This document shows, in pieces, positions 7,049-14,148 of a stretch of 17,101 bases of DNA. How positions within the stretch are numbered: position 1 is the first letter of the stretch; the number at the start of each line of letters is the position of its first letter. The position numbers and the translations under genes were made by a program. The stretch is from Candidatus Peribacter sp. UBA2144 (GTDB lineage: Bacteria; Patescibacteriota; Gracilibacteria; Peribacterales; Peribacteraceae): positions 1 to 17,101 of the forward strand of contig DCXE01000012.1 of the NCBI GenBank assembly GCA_002328295.1, given 5' to 3'. Under the pieces are notes generated by a model that was not told where the DNA came from, made no database searches, and worked only from the letters and a program-made list of their open reading frames with translations.

Positions 7049-7876
7049 CTAGTAAACCTTAAGCGCAACCGACACCATCTTTGCCATACTTGCTCTGTTC
7101 ACAGGATCCCAAGGGCCAAACTTGGCCTTAGGATTTCCTTCTGAATCTGAGTAACCGGAAACGACTCCGTCTTTTGCTGCAGTCTCGACGGCTGATGCAA
7201 ATTCCATCGTTGCCGGTACGTCTGTGAATTTGGTACCCGAAGATTCTTTGAACCTGACATCAAATGCTTGGAGCAAAGTAACAACCACCTCTGTTCTAGT
7301 TGCCGGTCGCCTGAGGTCTATAGTTCCATCTGAGTATATCGCCCACCCTTCACTCTCCGCACATTTTATGTAAGGCTCCGACCAACTACCTTTAACAGAA
7401 TTGTTCTTCAATGTATCACTGCACTTAAGCTTGCCAAAGTCACCCGATGCGCTAAAAGTGATCTTTGCCAGCTGCTCGATTGTGACAGGATCTGAAGGAC
7501 CGAATTCTCCTTTAGGAGTTCCATCTGCATCTTTGTAACCGGAGATAATCCCCTTCCCTGCAACCTCTTCAACCGCCTCGGCAAACCAAGCTGACCAAGG
7601 AACGTCCTTCAGCTCAATTTTATTCTTGCCATCCATGAACACTACTAATCCCTCTTTCGGAGCAGATGCTTTTAATACATCCTCTTCGCTTACCGGAAAC
7701 ATCTCATCATTTTCCTCCATCTCACTTTCCTCTTTCAAAATTGCATTCTGGTTTGATATATAATCTAGATCTGGCTTTAAGTACTTAAGTTCAAGTAAAT
7801 CCTCTAGAACACCAGCAATTGTGATGGAGGGAACTAATATTACTGCCAGAACTAATATCACTCTAAGGCGTCTCAT
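7049..7876 (-). CDS. Secreted protein with three SLH domains
   Basis: 275 aa from the chosen start. A signal peptide (MRRLRV followed by a Val/Leu/Ile core, cleavage near TIA-G) precedes a 65-residue acidic spacer and three SLH repeats. With numbering from the longer alternative start they lie at about 93-146 (KDVPWSAWF, GIISGYKD, FGPSDPVT), 155-209 (more diverged, with two Cys) and 220-278 (FTDVPATMEF, VVSGYSD, FGPWDPVNR). The protein is mostly an SLH module, so it probably sits on the cell wall polymer or S-layer as an anchor or a minor S-layer component. A Met three codons upstream (7885) exists, but its ATG overlaps the -10 box TATCAT (7884-7889); starting at 7876 leaves seven bases between box and start. 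It is convergent with the EamA gene and divergent from carB across a repeat island. Confidence 0.88.
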   Translation of the reverse strand: MRRLRVILVLAVILVPSITIAGVLEDLLELKYLKPDLDYISNQNAILKEESEMEENDEMFPVSEEDVLKASAPKEGLVVFMDGKNKIELKDVPWSAWFAEAVEEVAGKGIISGYKDADGTPKGEFGPSDPVTIEQLAKITFSASGDFGKLKCSDTLKNNSVKGSWSEPYIKCAESEGWAIYSDGTIDLRRPATRTEVVVTLLQAFDVRFKESSGTKFTDVPATMEFASAVETAAKDGVVSGYSDSEGNPKAKFGPWDPVNRASMAKMVSVALKVY

Positions 7877-7883
7877 TGCATTC

Positions 7884-7911
7884 ATGATACCATGATTTAA
7901 CTAACAACCAA
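7884..7911 (-). promoter_or_regulatory. Promoter of the triple-SLH gene
   Basis: Minus strand TTGGTT (7906-7911), 16-base spacer, TATCAT (7884-7889), seven bases to the chosen ATG. The -35 box lies inside the AACTAACAAC repeat island. Confidence 0.5.
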
Positions 7912-7985
7912 CAACTAACAACAAGTTGTAGGTTGTCTGTTGTAAGTTGTTAGTACCGCGAAGCGTACGTGTTGTTAGTTGTTAG
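7899..7985. repeat. Repeat island of AACTAACAAC/GTTGTTAGTT words with a GC hairpin
   Basis: Words of the AACTAACAAC type occur on the left (7899-7908 and 7912-7922) and their complements on the right (7946-7953, 7971-7981 and 7978-7985); 7912-7922 and 7971-7981 are perfect 11-base complements. In the right half the word is interrupted by GTACCGCGAAGCGTAC (7953-7968), itself a short hairpin with GAA at its centre and one bulged C. It lies between the divergent SLH and carB genes. Confidence 0.8.
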
Positions 7986-7994
7986 TTTTTTACC

Positions 7995-8023
7995 TTGCAC
8001 TGCATTTAAGTTTACATTAGGCT
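7995..8023 (+). promoter_or_regulatory. Promoter of carB
   Basis: TTGCAC (7995-8000), 17-base spacer, TAGGCT (8018-8023), nine bases to ATG (8033). The -35 is good and the -10 weak. No Shine-Dalgarno lies between. Confidence 0.5.
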
Positions 8024-8032
8024 ACCCCGGAC

Positions 8033-11000
8033 ATGACTCCACCGACTCCGCAGGGTACCTCTAAGGCCCAACAGGGCCAAGGGGGTCATTTTTTTAATGG
8101 AAAGACAATACTCCTTCTTGGCTCTGGAGCCCTGAAGATAGGAGAGGCAGGCGAATTCGATTATTCTGGGAGCCAAGCTATAAAGGCTTTTAAGGAGGAA
8201 GGAGCTAAGGTGATTTTAGTTAATCCGAATATTGCAACAAATCAGACTAGCTGGGGATTGGCCGATTGCGTTTACTTTTTGCCTGTGACTCCGGAGTTTG
8301 TGGAAAGGATTATTGAAAAGGAAAAACCCGATGCAATATCGCTTAGTTTCGGAGGACAAACGGCTCTTAATTGCGGAGTAGCTCTGGAAGATTCCGGAGT
8401 ACTGAAGAAGCATAAACTACAAGTTCTTGGAACTTCTGTTGAAAGCATAAAAAATACCGAGGATAGAGCTAAGTTCAATAAGCAACTTACTGATATTGAT
8501 ATACATATGCCGGCTTCGTTTGCATGTGAAGATGAGAAAGAGGCAGTCTCGGCAGCAGCTAAAATTGGATTCCCGGTGATTGTTCGTGGAGCGTTTGCAC
8601 TTGGAGGGAAAGGGAGCGGACGCGCCAAGAACGAAAGTGAGCTTATTGATTTGTTGAAAGTAGCATTTGTAGAATCCCCGCAAATTCTGGTTGAAGAAGA
8701 TCTGACAGGATGGAAAGAGATCGAGTACGAAGTTGTAAGGGACAGAGCAGATAACTGCATTACAGTTTGTAATATGGAGAATGTCGATCCGCTCGGCATC
8801 CATACCGGCGAATCGATTGTAATAGCGCCAAGCCAAACACTCGACAACACGGACTATCAAAAACTTAGATCTATCTCTCTTAAGGTAATCAGATATCTGG
8901 AAATTATTGGAGAATGCAATATTCAATTTGCGTATGATACCAAGTCGCGTGAATACAGAGTGATTGAAGTCAATGCTCGCCTAAGCCGAAGTTCTGCACT
9001 TGCTTCGAAGGCAACCGGTTACCCCCTTGCTTTTATAGCTGCAAAGCTGGCTCTGGATTACACGTTGCCTGAGCTTACTAATGCTATCACAAAGGTAACC
9101 TGCGCAGACTTTGAACCTTCACTCGACTATGTCGCTATCAAAATACCAAGATGGGATCTGCAGAAGTTTCGTCTTGTATCAGATCAGGTAACAAGTGAAA
9201 TGAAATCTGTAGGTGAAGTAATGGCTCTTGGCAGAACTTTTGAAGAGGCGCTTCAAAAAGCAATTCGAATGCTTAACATCGGTGCCGAAGGTTTGTTTTC
9301 CTCTCAATTTGAATTCAAAGATTTAGAAGAGGAATCTACCAGGCCGACCCCAAGAAGAATTTTTGCTATAGCGGAGGCATTAAAGAGGGGAATGAAACCC
9401 GAAGATATTCACAAAAGAACCGGAATGGATATGTGGTTCCTGAAGAGTATTAACGCCTGCGCAAAAATTGCCGACAAGCTCAGTAAAGTAAAAGTGGTAG
9501 ATCCTGAACTTCTATTGGAAGCAAAAAAGGCCGGATTCTCTGATCGGGCAATCGCGAAATTAAATGCTAATGATCCCGAAAAAATCAGATCCAAGAGAAT
9601 CGAGAATGGGATATCGCCGGTTATAAAACAGGTGGACACTCTCGCCGGTGAATTCCCTGCACAAACAAATTATCTTTATATGACATATCACGGGACAGAA
9701 CACGACGTTGATTTTGCTTCCAATTCGAAAGACTCTAAACGCGCTATTGTAATAGGTGGAGGTCCATATTCAATCGGCTCATCGGTTGAATTCGACTGGT
9801 GCTGTGTTCAGGCAGCACATGAACTTCAAAGGCAGGGATATGAAGTTGCAATGATCAATTCAAATCCGGAAACTGTAAGTACTGATTATGATGAATGCGA
9901 TCAATTATTCTTCGAGGAACTGAGTGACGAAAGAGTAAGAGACATTGTCGAAATGTTTAAACCCGAAGGAATAGTTGTATCTATGGGAGGACAAATTCCT
10001 AACTCCCTCGCATTCAGGCTTTCTGAGGCTGGACTTCCGATAATGGGAACTGCACCGGAGAACATTGATAAGGCTGAAGACAGACACAAGTTCAGTTCTC
10101 TTCTTGATGAACTGAAAGTGGATCAACCTGAGTGGAAAGAATTCTCTGACCTAAATGCAGCCAAAGATTTTGCGGAACAAGTGGGGTACCCTGTAATTGT
10201 CAGACCCAGTTATGTATTATCCGGAGCTTCCATGGCAGTAGTTCACTCAGATCAAAATCTGGAATCCTATGTATCCGAAGCTGCTTTTATTAATAAAGAA
10301 TCTCCAATAGTAGTCTCTAAATTTGAACTTGGAGCAAAAGAAATTGAGTTCGACGGAGTTGCCCAGGGTGGGAAAGTTCTGCTTTATGCAATCTCTGAAC
10401 ACATCGAGAATGCTGGCGTGCACTCAGGAGACGCAACAATAGTATTGCCTCCTCAACGTGTTAATCTGGAAACATTAAGAAGAGTAAAAGGAATTGCTAA
10501 AAAGATCGCAAAGGGGCTCTCTATTTCGGGCCCGTTCAACATACAATTCCTTGCCCGAAGCAACAGATTGAAAGTTATTGAATGCAACTTGAGAGCTAGC
10601 CGCAGTTTCCCGTTTGCCAGTAAAGTTACCGGTGAAAACTTCATAACCCTTGCAACAAAAGCATTGCTGGGTAAAGCCCCACTTGATAAAAGATACCAGA
10701 CAGTCGATCTGGATCATGTGGGAGTAAAGGCTGCCCAGTTCAGTTTCAGCAGATTAAAAGGTGCTGATCCAAGATTGGGAGTAGAGATGGCAAGTACTGG
10801 CGAAGTAGCATGCTTTGGAAACGATGTGGAAGAAGCACTGATGACTGCACTAATTGCAGTTGGCTTCAAGATCCCAAGAAAAAACATTCTACTAACTATT
10901 GGAAACGTAGAGGACAAAGTGGATATGTTCAGCGCTGTAAAGGAGCTAGTAAAAAGAGGTTACGCATTTTACGCAACCAAGAACACACACGCATTCTTGG

Positions 11001-11293
11001 AATCTCGCGGGATTCCGTCTGTTTTGCTACATAAAATTTCTGAACAGAGAAGCCCCAATATAAAGGAGTATCTAGAAAAGAAACGCCTCGATCTGGTAGT
11101 CAACATTCCAACCCACTCTAGTGGCGACGAACAAACTGATGGTTATTACATCAGAAGAATTGCTACAGATCAGGGAATTCCTCTTATTACAAATGTACAG
11201 CTTGCCAAGCGAGTTTGTGAATCCTTGGGCCAAATAGAGGAAATAGACAAATTGCCACTAATGAAGTGGCCGGAGTTGCTTGAAGAAAAATAG
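8033..11293 (+). CDS. carB: Carbamoyl-phosphate synthase large subunit
   Basis: 1086 aa, full length for the family. It makes carbamoyl phosphate from bicarbonate, ammonia and two ATP, feeding pyrimidine and arginine synthesis in the cytoplasm. Two homologous ATP-grasp halves are visible: carboxyphosphate half, residues 24-420 (GSGALKIGEAGEFDYSGSQA, FGGQTALNCG, ALGGKGSG, NARLSRSSALASKATGYP); oligomerisation region, about 430-560; carbamate half, 570-945 (GGGPYSIGSSVEFDWC, NPETVSTDYD, SMGGQIPN, RPSYVLSGASM, ECNLRASRSFPFASK). An MGS-like regulatory domain occupies 950-1080. Signature residues follow the type seen in eukaryotic CAD and, from memory, Bacteroidetes, rather than E. coli CarB. The small subunit carA, normally needed to supply ammonia from glutamine, is not in this window. 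The first 22 residues are a Gln/Gly/Pro-rich extension; no later Met precedes the conserved core, so the start at 8033 stands. Confidence 0.97.
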   Translation: MTPPTPQGTSKAQQGQGGHFFNGKTILLLGSGALKIGEAGEFDYSGSQAIKAFKEEGAKVILVNPNIATNQTSWGLADCVYFLPVTPEFVERIIEKEKPDAISLSFGGQTALNCGVALEDSGVLKKHKLQVLGTSVESIKNTEDRAKFNKQLTDIDIHMPASFACEDEKEAVSAAAKIGFPVIVRGAFALGGKGSGRAKNESELIDLLKVAFVESPQILVEEDLTGWKEIEYEVVRDRADNCITVCNMENVDPLGIHTGESIVIAPSQTLDNTDYQKLRSISLKVIRYLEIIGECNIQFAYDTKSREYRVIEVNARLSRSSALASKATGYPLAFIAAKLALDYTLPELTNAITKVTCADFEPSLDYVAIKIPRWDLQKFRLVSDQVTSEMKSVGEVMALGRTFEEALQKAIRMLNIGAEGLFSSQFEFKDLEEESTRPTPRRIFAIAEALKRGMKPEDIHKRTGMDMWFLKSINACAKIADKLSKVKVVDPELLLEAKKAGFSDRAIAKLNANDPEKIRSKRIENGISPVIKQVDTLAGEFPAQTNYLYMTYHGTEHDVDFASNSKDSKRAIVIGGGPYSIGSSVEFDWCCVQAAHELQRQGYEVAMINSNPETVSTDYDECDQLFFEELSDERVRDIVEMFKPEGIVVSMGGQIPNSLAFRLSEAGLPIMGTAPENIDKAEDRHKFSSLLDELKVDQPEWKEFSDLNAAKDFAEQVGYPVIVRPSYVLSGASMAVVHSDQNLESYVSEAAFINKESPIVVSKFELGAKEIEFDGVAQGGKVLLYAISEHIENAGVHSGDATIVLPPQRVNLETLRRVKGIAKKIAKGLSISGPFNIQFLARSNRLKVIECNLRASRSFPFASKVTGENFITLATKALLGKAPLDKRYQTVDLDHVGVKAAQFSFSRLKGADPRLGVEMASTGEVACFGNDVEEALMTALIAVGFKIPRKNILLTIGNVEDKVDMFSAVKELVKRGYAFYATKNTHAFLESRGIPSVLLHKISEQRSPNIKEYLEKKRLDLVVNIPTHSSGDEQTDGYYIRRIATDQGIPLITNVQLAKRVCESLGQIEEIDKLPLMKWPELLEEK

Positions 11294-11329
11294 ACATCTT
11301 ATTTGAGGAAGCTTATGGATCAAAATACT

Positions 11330-11426
11330 GTCCCAAGTCACAGGTCGCAAGTATAATCGAAAGTCACAGATCCAAAATCCTGGGACTTGAGACCTGCGAC
11401 AAGCCCTGTGACTTGGGACCTGCGAC
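11330..11426. repeat. Repeat island of GACTTGGGACCTGCGAC words
   Basis: A 15-base inverted pair GTCCCAAGTCACAGG (11330-11344) and its exact complement (11405-11419) bracket the island. Two 20-base direct copies lie at 11381-11400 and 11407-11426 with 18 of 20 identical. It lies between carB and greA, and there is no T tract for a terminator. Confidence 0.85.
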
Positions 11427-11456
11427 TCTAGGACTTAATATTCTTTCTCTTTTATA

Positions 11457-11485
11457 TTGCAGAATAACTGTATCCTCACTACAAT
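11457..11485 (+). promoter_or_regulatory. Promoter of greA
   Basis: TTGCAG (11457-11462), 17-base spacer, TACAAT (11480-11485). The predicted leader is about 16 bases (C/T-rich, with no Shine-Dalgarno) before the ATG at 11509. Confidence 0.6.
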
Positions 11486-11508
11486 TTGCCCGTTACCCCA
11501 AATTTTCT

Positions 11509-12027
11509 ATGTCCCCAACTGCCAAAAAAACAGATGATGATGATACAGGTGAAGAAATACTAGTAACAAAAGAAGGCTTAAAGAAGCTCAAAGATGAACT
11601 TTTACACCTTAAAAAGGTAAGAAGACAGGAAGTAGCCATACGCTTGAAGGAAGCCATATCTTATGGAGACCTGTCCGAAAACGCTGAATATGAGGAAGCA
11701 AAAAATGAACAGGCCTTCATAGAAGGACGAGTTTTGGAGCTTGAGCAAAAAATCAAGAATGCAAAAATTATCTCTGACAAAAAAGCCAGCGCAAGACTCG
11801 GCAAAGCTGTCTCTATAGGTTCAACAGTTACTGTAAGAAATAAAACTGATAGGGATGAGCCTGAGCATTTTACAATTGTTGGATCTACCGAAGCAGACCC
11901 TATGGAACATAGAATTAGCAATGAATCTCCCATCGGAAAAGCTCTTCTTGATTCAAAAAAGGGAGACAATTTGGAAATTCTAACGCCTTCGGGAATGATT
12001 AGGTACGAGGTTCTAAAAGTGTCTTAA
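11509..12027 (+). CDS. greA: Transcription elongation factor GreA
   Basis: 172 aa; GreA is usually near 158, and the excess is an Asp-rich N-terminal extension (residues 1-16). GreA enters the RNA polymerase secondary channel and stimulates cleavage of backtracked RNA. Residues 17-90 form the antiparallel coiled coil; its tip has GDLSENAEYEEAKNEQ with the catalytic acidic pair D54 and E57. The C-terminal FKBP-like domain (about 98-172) carries the family signature ISNESPIGKALLDSKKGD. I chose the Met at 11509 because the 32 upstream in-frame residues run through the promoter and into the repeat island, and the conserved domain begins only after this start. It stands alone with its own promoter. 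Confidence 0.95.
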   Translation: MSPTAKKTDDDDTGEEILVTKEGLKKLKDELLHLKKVRRQEVAIRLKEAISYGDLSENAEYEEAKNEQAFIEGRVLELEQKIKNAKIISDKKASARLGKAVSIGSTVTVRNKTDRDEPEHFTIVGSTEADPMEHRISNESPIGKALLDSKKGDNLEILTPSGMIRYEVLKVS

Positions 12028-12066
12028 TTGGCAATCGTGTACTATCAATATATGTACTTGAACGGA

Positions 12067-12198
12067 GCAATTTTCAATTATCAATTCGGAATTTTCATTC
12101 AAGACCCAATTATCAATTATCAAACGTAATCGATTGAAATATTGGATCTTGACTATTGAAAATTGAATAAAAATTGAAAATTCTAAATTGAAAATTGC
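12067..12198. repeat. Repeat island of CAATTATCAATT / AATTGAAAATT words
   Basis: Words related to TTATCAATTATCAA fill the left part and their complement-like AATTGAAAATT words the right. GCAATTTTCAATT (12067-12079) and 12186-12198 are perfect 13-base complements. The right end forms part of the -35 box of the following gene. Confidence 0.8.
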
Positions 12199-12222
12199 AT
12201 TAATTACTACAGAATGTAAAAT
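12195..12222 (+). promoter_or_regulatory. Promoter of the 122 aa gene
   Basis: TTGCAT (12195-12200), 16-base spacer, TAAAAT (12217-12222), nine bases to ATG (12232). The -35 is built from the last word of the repeat island. Confidence 0.6.
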
Positions 12223-12231
12223 CACTCTGAT

Positions 12232-12600
12232 ATGCCATCAGCCCAATCCGCATCATTGGTAATTCCCGATGAAACGAAGAAAAAGTTTCCGGATCTTATT
12301 AAGTTGATTCTGGCTTCGGAAAGTATGAATGATGAGGAGAGGCAATACTGGGTAAATATTTTACCTGTGATGACTCCGGATCAGATAAGTTCTTTAAGAG
12401 ATATATTGGAAACAGAGAAGAAGCAATTGGCTGAAATTGATAAGAAGTACTCAAAAGAAATCGAGACGGTTGGAAAAGATAAACTAGTAAAGAAAACTGA
12501 TGAAGAAAGAAGGAAACGCAGAGAAAAGAGGCTCAATAAAGAACAAGCTGAACAGTCGAAAGAAATGGAAAAGGCTGAGAAATTGTTGGAAGATATATAA
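12232..12600 (+). CDS. Small coiled-coil protein, conserved-looking hypothetical
   Basis: 122 aa, cytoplasmic, no signal peptide. Residues 10-55 form a compact segment (KKFPDLIKLILASESMNDEERQ then WVNILPVMTPDQISSLRDIL). Residues 55-122 are an extended, highly charged helix rich in Lys, Glu and Arg with coiled-coil periodicity. From memory, small proteins with this layout (a 'short-helix plus MT-x-x-Q-x-x-x-L' motif, then a charged tail) are common in CPR genomes without assigned function; I cannot confirm this here. The promoter TTGCAT-N16-TAAAAT ends nine bases before the ATG. A hairpin plus CTTTT shortly after the stop would end transcription. Convergent with holA. Confidence 0.85.
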   Translation: MPSAQSASLVIPDETKKKFPDLIKLILASESMNDEERQYWVNILPVMTPDQISSLRDILETEKKQLAEIDKKYSKEIETVGKDKLVKKTDEERRKRREKRLNKEQAEQSKEMEKAEKLLEDI

Positions 12601-12611
12601 GCAACAATTGA

Positions 12612-12644
12612 CAGTTGACACAGGCGCTTCGCGCCCTTTTGACA
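12612..12644 (+). terminator. Terminator-like cassette after the 122 aa gene
   Basis: Hairpin GGCGC-TTC-GCGCC (12623-12635) followed by CTTTTGACA, preceded by CAGTTGACACA. It sits 22 bases past the stop of the plus-strand gene and points the right way for an intrinsic terminator, although the T tract is only four bases. Confidence 0.55.
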
Positions 12645-12668
12645 ATTGACAACTAAGTATTATTAAAA

Positions 12669-12704
12669 TGTCAAAAGTCCGCCGAAGGCGGATGTGTCAA
12701 TTGT
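12669..12704 (-). terminator. Inverted terminator-like cassette after holA
   Basis: On the minus strand: ACAATTGACACA, hairpin TCCGCC-TTC-GGCGGA (12692-12678), then CTTTTGACA. The flanks match the plus-strand cassette at 12612-12644 in inverted orientation, but the stem is different and still perfectly paired. It is placed just after the holA stop, in the right orientation to end that transcript. Confidence 0.6.
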
Positions 12705-12710
12705 TAACTG

Positions 12711-13685
12711 TCAATTGTCAGAAAACGCCATCAGGCACCTATCAATCACAGCCTTTTGTTCGTCTGAGTTATCTGCTGTGCCTCTGAAACTACCCGTCTT
12801 TAAATCTTTATCCATCCGCGCAACCAGATCAACTATGCGCGTGAGAGATTCCTGCGAAAGACTCCTTGCGCAAGGAAGAAGTGCCCGAGCAGTCGGAAAA
12901 GGAACTCCTGCTTCCCTGCAAACAGCAGCAGGATGCACAATTCCATCCTGTACTGCAGTCCAAATAAGTGTGAGCCGGGTTATAGACCATACAAATATTC
13001 CCCACATACCGGCAGGATCATCACCGCGAGCTATAAGAGATTCTGCAAACATAATTCCTTCCTCAACTTTTCCTGAACCAAGCAGATCCAACAGATGCCA
13101 CACTTCTCTTTCCCCTGCTGTAACTGCCAAATCCAAAACATGCTGTGAAGTAATCGGCTTGTTGCATGAGTACAATGAAAGTTTATTTAATTCCTGAGTC
13201 AACATATCTTGATCATCTCCCGAAATCTCTATAAGTAAATTTTTGGCCTCCGGTGTAATGGAACTATCAAACTCTTTGCATACCGAGTCCATCCACATCA
13301 GAAGTTGATTTCTGTTCACAAGACCAAAGATTTTATGCTGAGAGATTTTTTCTATTTCTTTCATTCCCGCCGGAAATTTGGATTTTTTGGAAGGATCGAT
13401 AAACACAATAAAAAGTAAAACGACCTGAGGATGAATTTGAGCAATAATGCTCTTGGCCTCATCTTTACTGCATTTAATGGCCCCATCTACAATAACCAGT
13501 CGATTCTCGGCTATAAAGGGAGCTACAGCTATTTCATCCAAAATACTTCGAATTGTCGTTTTTTTAGCATCAAATCTAAGCAAGTTTTCCTCGCCGTGCT
13601 TTTCTCTAAAATTAGCTATCCACCTCATTTTTTCTTCCCTTAGGGCAAATTGATTAGGACCAGAGAAGAGAAAAAATTGAGACAT
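12711..13685 (-). CDS. holA: DNA polymerase III, delta subunit (clamp loader)
   Basis: 324 aa, near the usual 330-340. Delta opens the beta sliding clamp as part of the clamp loader. Family features: N-terminal FLFSGPNQFALREEKMRWI (1-20) where the delta fold begins; RLVIVDG (about 62-68) after a beta-binding-type segment APFIAEN; then the AAA-like core without Walker motifs, as expected for delta; the ELNKLSLY motif (about 165-172) preceded by SGDDQDML; and a C-terminal helical collar domain (about 200-320) starting EREVWHLLDLLGSGK. The start at 13685 lies six bases after a TATACT -10 box. The last codons and the TGA stop lie inside the CAATTGACA repeat island, so the repeat abuts or overwrites the original 3' end. 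Confidence 0.9.
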   Translation of the reverse strand: MSQFFLFSGPNQFALREEKMRWIANFREKHGEENLLRFDAKKTTIRSILDEIAVAPFIAENRLVIVDGAIKCSKDEAKSIIAQIHPQVVLLFIVFIDPSKKSKFPAGMKEIEKISQHKIFGLVNRNQLLMWMDSVCKEFDSSITPEAKNLLIEISGDDQDMLTQELNKLSLYSCNKPITSQHVLDLAVTAGEREVWHLLDLLGSGKVEEGIMFAESLIARGDDPAGMWGIFVWSITRLTLIWTAVQDGIVHPAAVCREAGVPFPTARALLPCARSLSQESLTRIVDLVARMDKDLKTGSFRGTADNSDEQKAVIDRCLMAFSDN

Positions 13686-13691
13686 TTCGGC

Positions 13692-13697
13692 AGTATA
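13692..13697 (-). promoter_or_regulatory. -10 box of holA
   Basis: Minus strand TATACT, six bases before the ATG. The nearest -35-like hexamer, TTGACG (13718-13723), is 20 bases upstream, longer than ideal. Confidence 0.45.
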
Positions 13698-13792
13698 GTC
13701 TAGGAATACTTAAGTTACGTCAAATTGCTATCAATTCAACTTTACTATAAAGTTGTCAACCTCTCACAATAGAGCTAAACACAGATTTAAGC

Positions 13793-13798
13793 TATAAT
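13793..13798 (+). promoter_or_regulatory. -10 box of the dockerin/cohesin-like operon
   Basis: Perfect TATAAT eight bases before the ATG at 13807; no good -35 is visible. AAGGA lies directly against the start codon, too close to act as a normal Shine-Dalgarno. Confidence 0.55.
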
Positions 13799-13806
13799 AT
13801 AAGGAA

Positions 13807-14136
13807 ATGCACAAAAAAATCCTTTCCCTTTTCTCGCGAAAGAATCGACGCGTGTTAGCTCTCGGAGTTACATGTATCGCAAGCTCATTCGCGATTGGCA
13901 TTCAGTCTGTAGGAGAAGTCCAGCCGGTGACTCTAATAGAAGCCGGTTCGATTGACCACTCAGGCGACCTAAACGGGGATGGAAGCGTAACGGTAAAGGA
14001 TGCAATACGCATCCTGGAAATATCCCAAGGATATGCAGTTGCATCTCCAAGGGAACTTATGGCAGATCCCAACAGGGACGGCCAACTCACCGTTGATGAT
14101 GCGATGCGCATACTCTCCGAGCTTCCTAATCTCTAA
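13807..14136 (+). CDS. Stand-alone secreted type I dockerin
   Basis: 109 aa. An N-terminal signal (basic 1-15, hydrophobic about 16-32) directs export. The rest is a complete dockerin with two Ca2+-binding F-hand repeats: loop 1 has D54, N56, D58, S60 and D65, and loop 2 has D87, N89, D91, Q93 and D98, each followed by the amphipathic helix (AIRILE and AMRILSE). All calcium ligands are present. Dockerins bind cohesin domains in extracellular complexes. Here no enzyme is attached, which is unusual, and the next gene encodes a cohesin-like domain twelve bases downstream. It is the first gene of a three-gene operon. Possible roles: a diffusible plug or adaptor, or a calcium-dependent linker between surface proteins; inference only. 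Confidence 0.88.
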   Translation: MHKKILSLFSRKNRRVLALGVTCIASSFAIGIQSVGEVQPVTLIEAGSIDHSGDLNGDGSVTVKDAIRILEISQGYAVASPRELMADPNRDGQLTVDDAMRILSELPNL

Positions 14137-14148
14137 TTCCAAGGTCCA

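Noticed and set aside
11413..11508. Longer N-terminus for GreA starting at 11413
   Set aside because: It would be translated from the repeat island and across the TTGCAG-N17-TACAAT promoter; no GreA has such an extension.
7899..12722. CRISPR array in the repeat-rich spacers
   Set aside because: Repeats are short words in both orientations with no regular spacing and no unique spacers; no cas genes are present.
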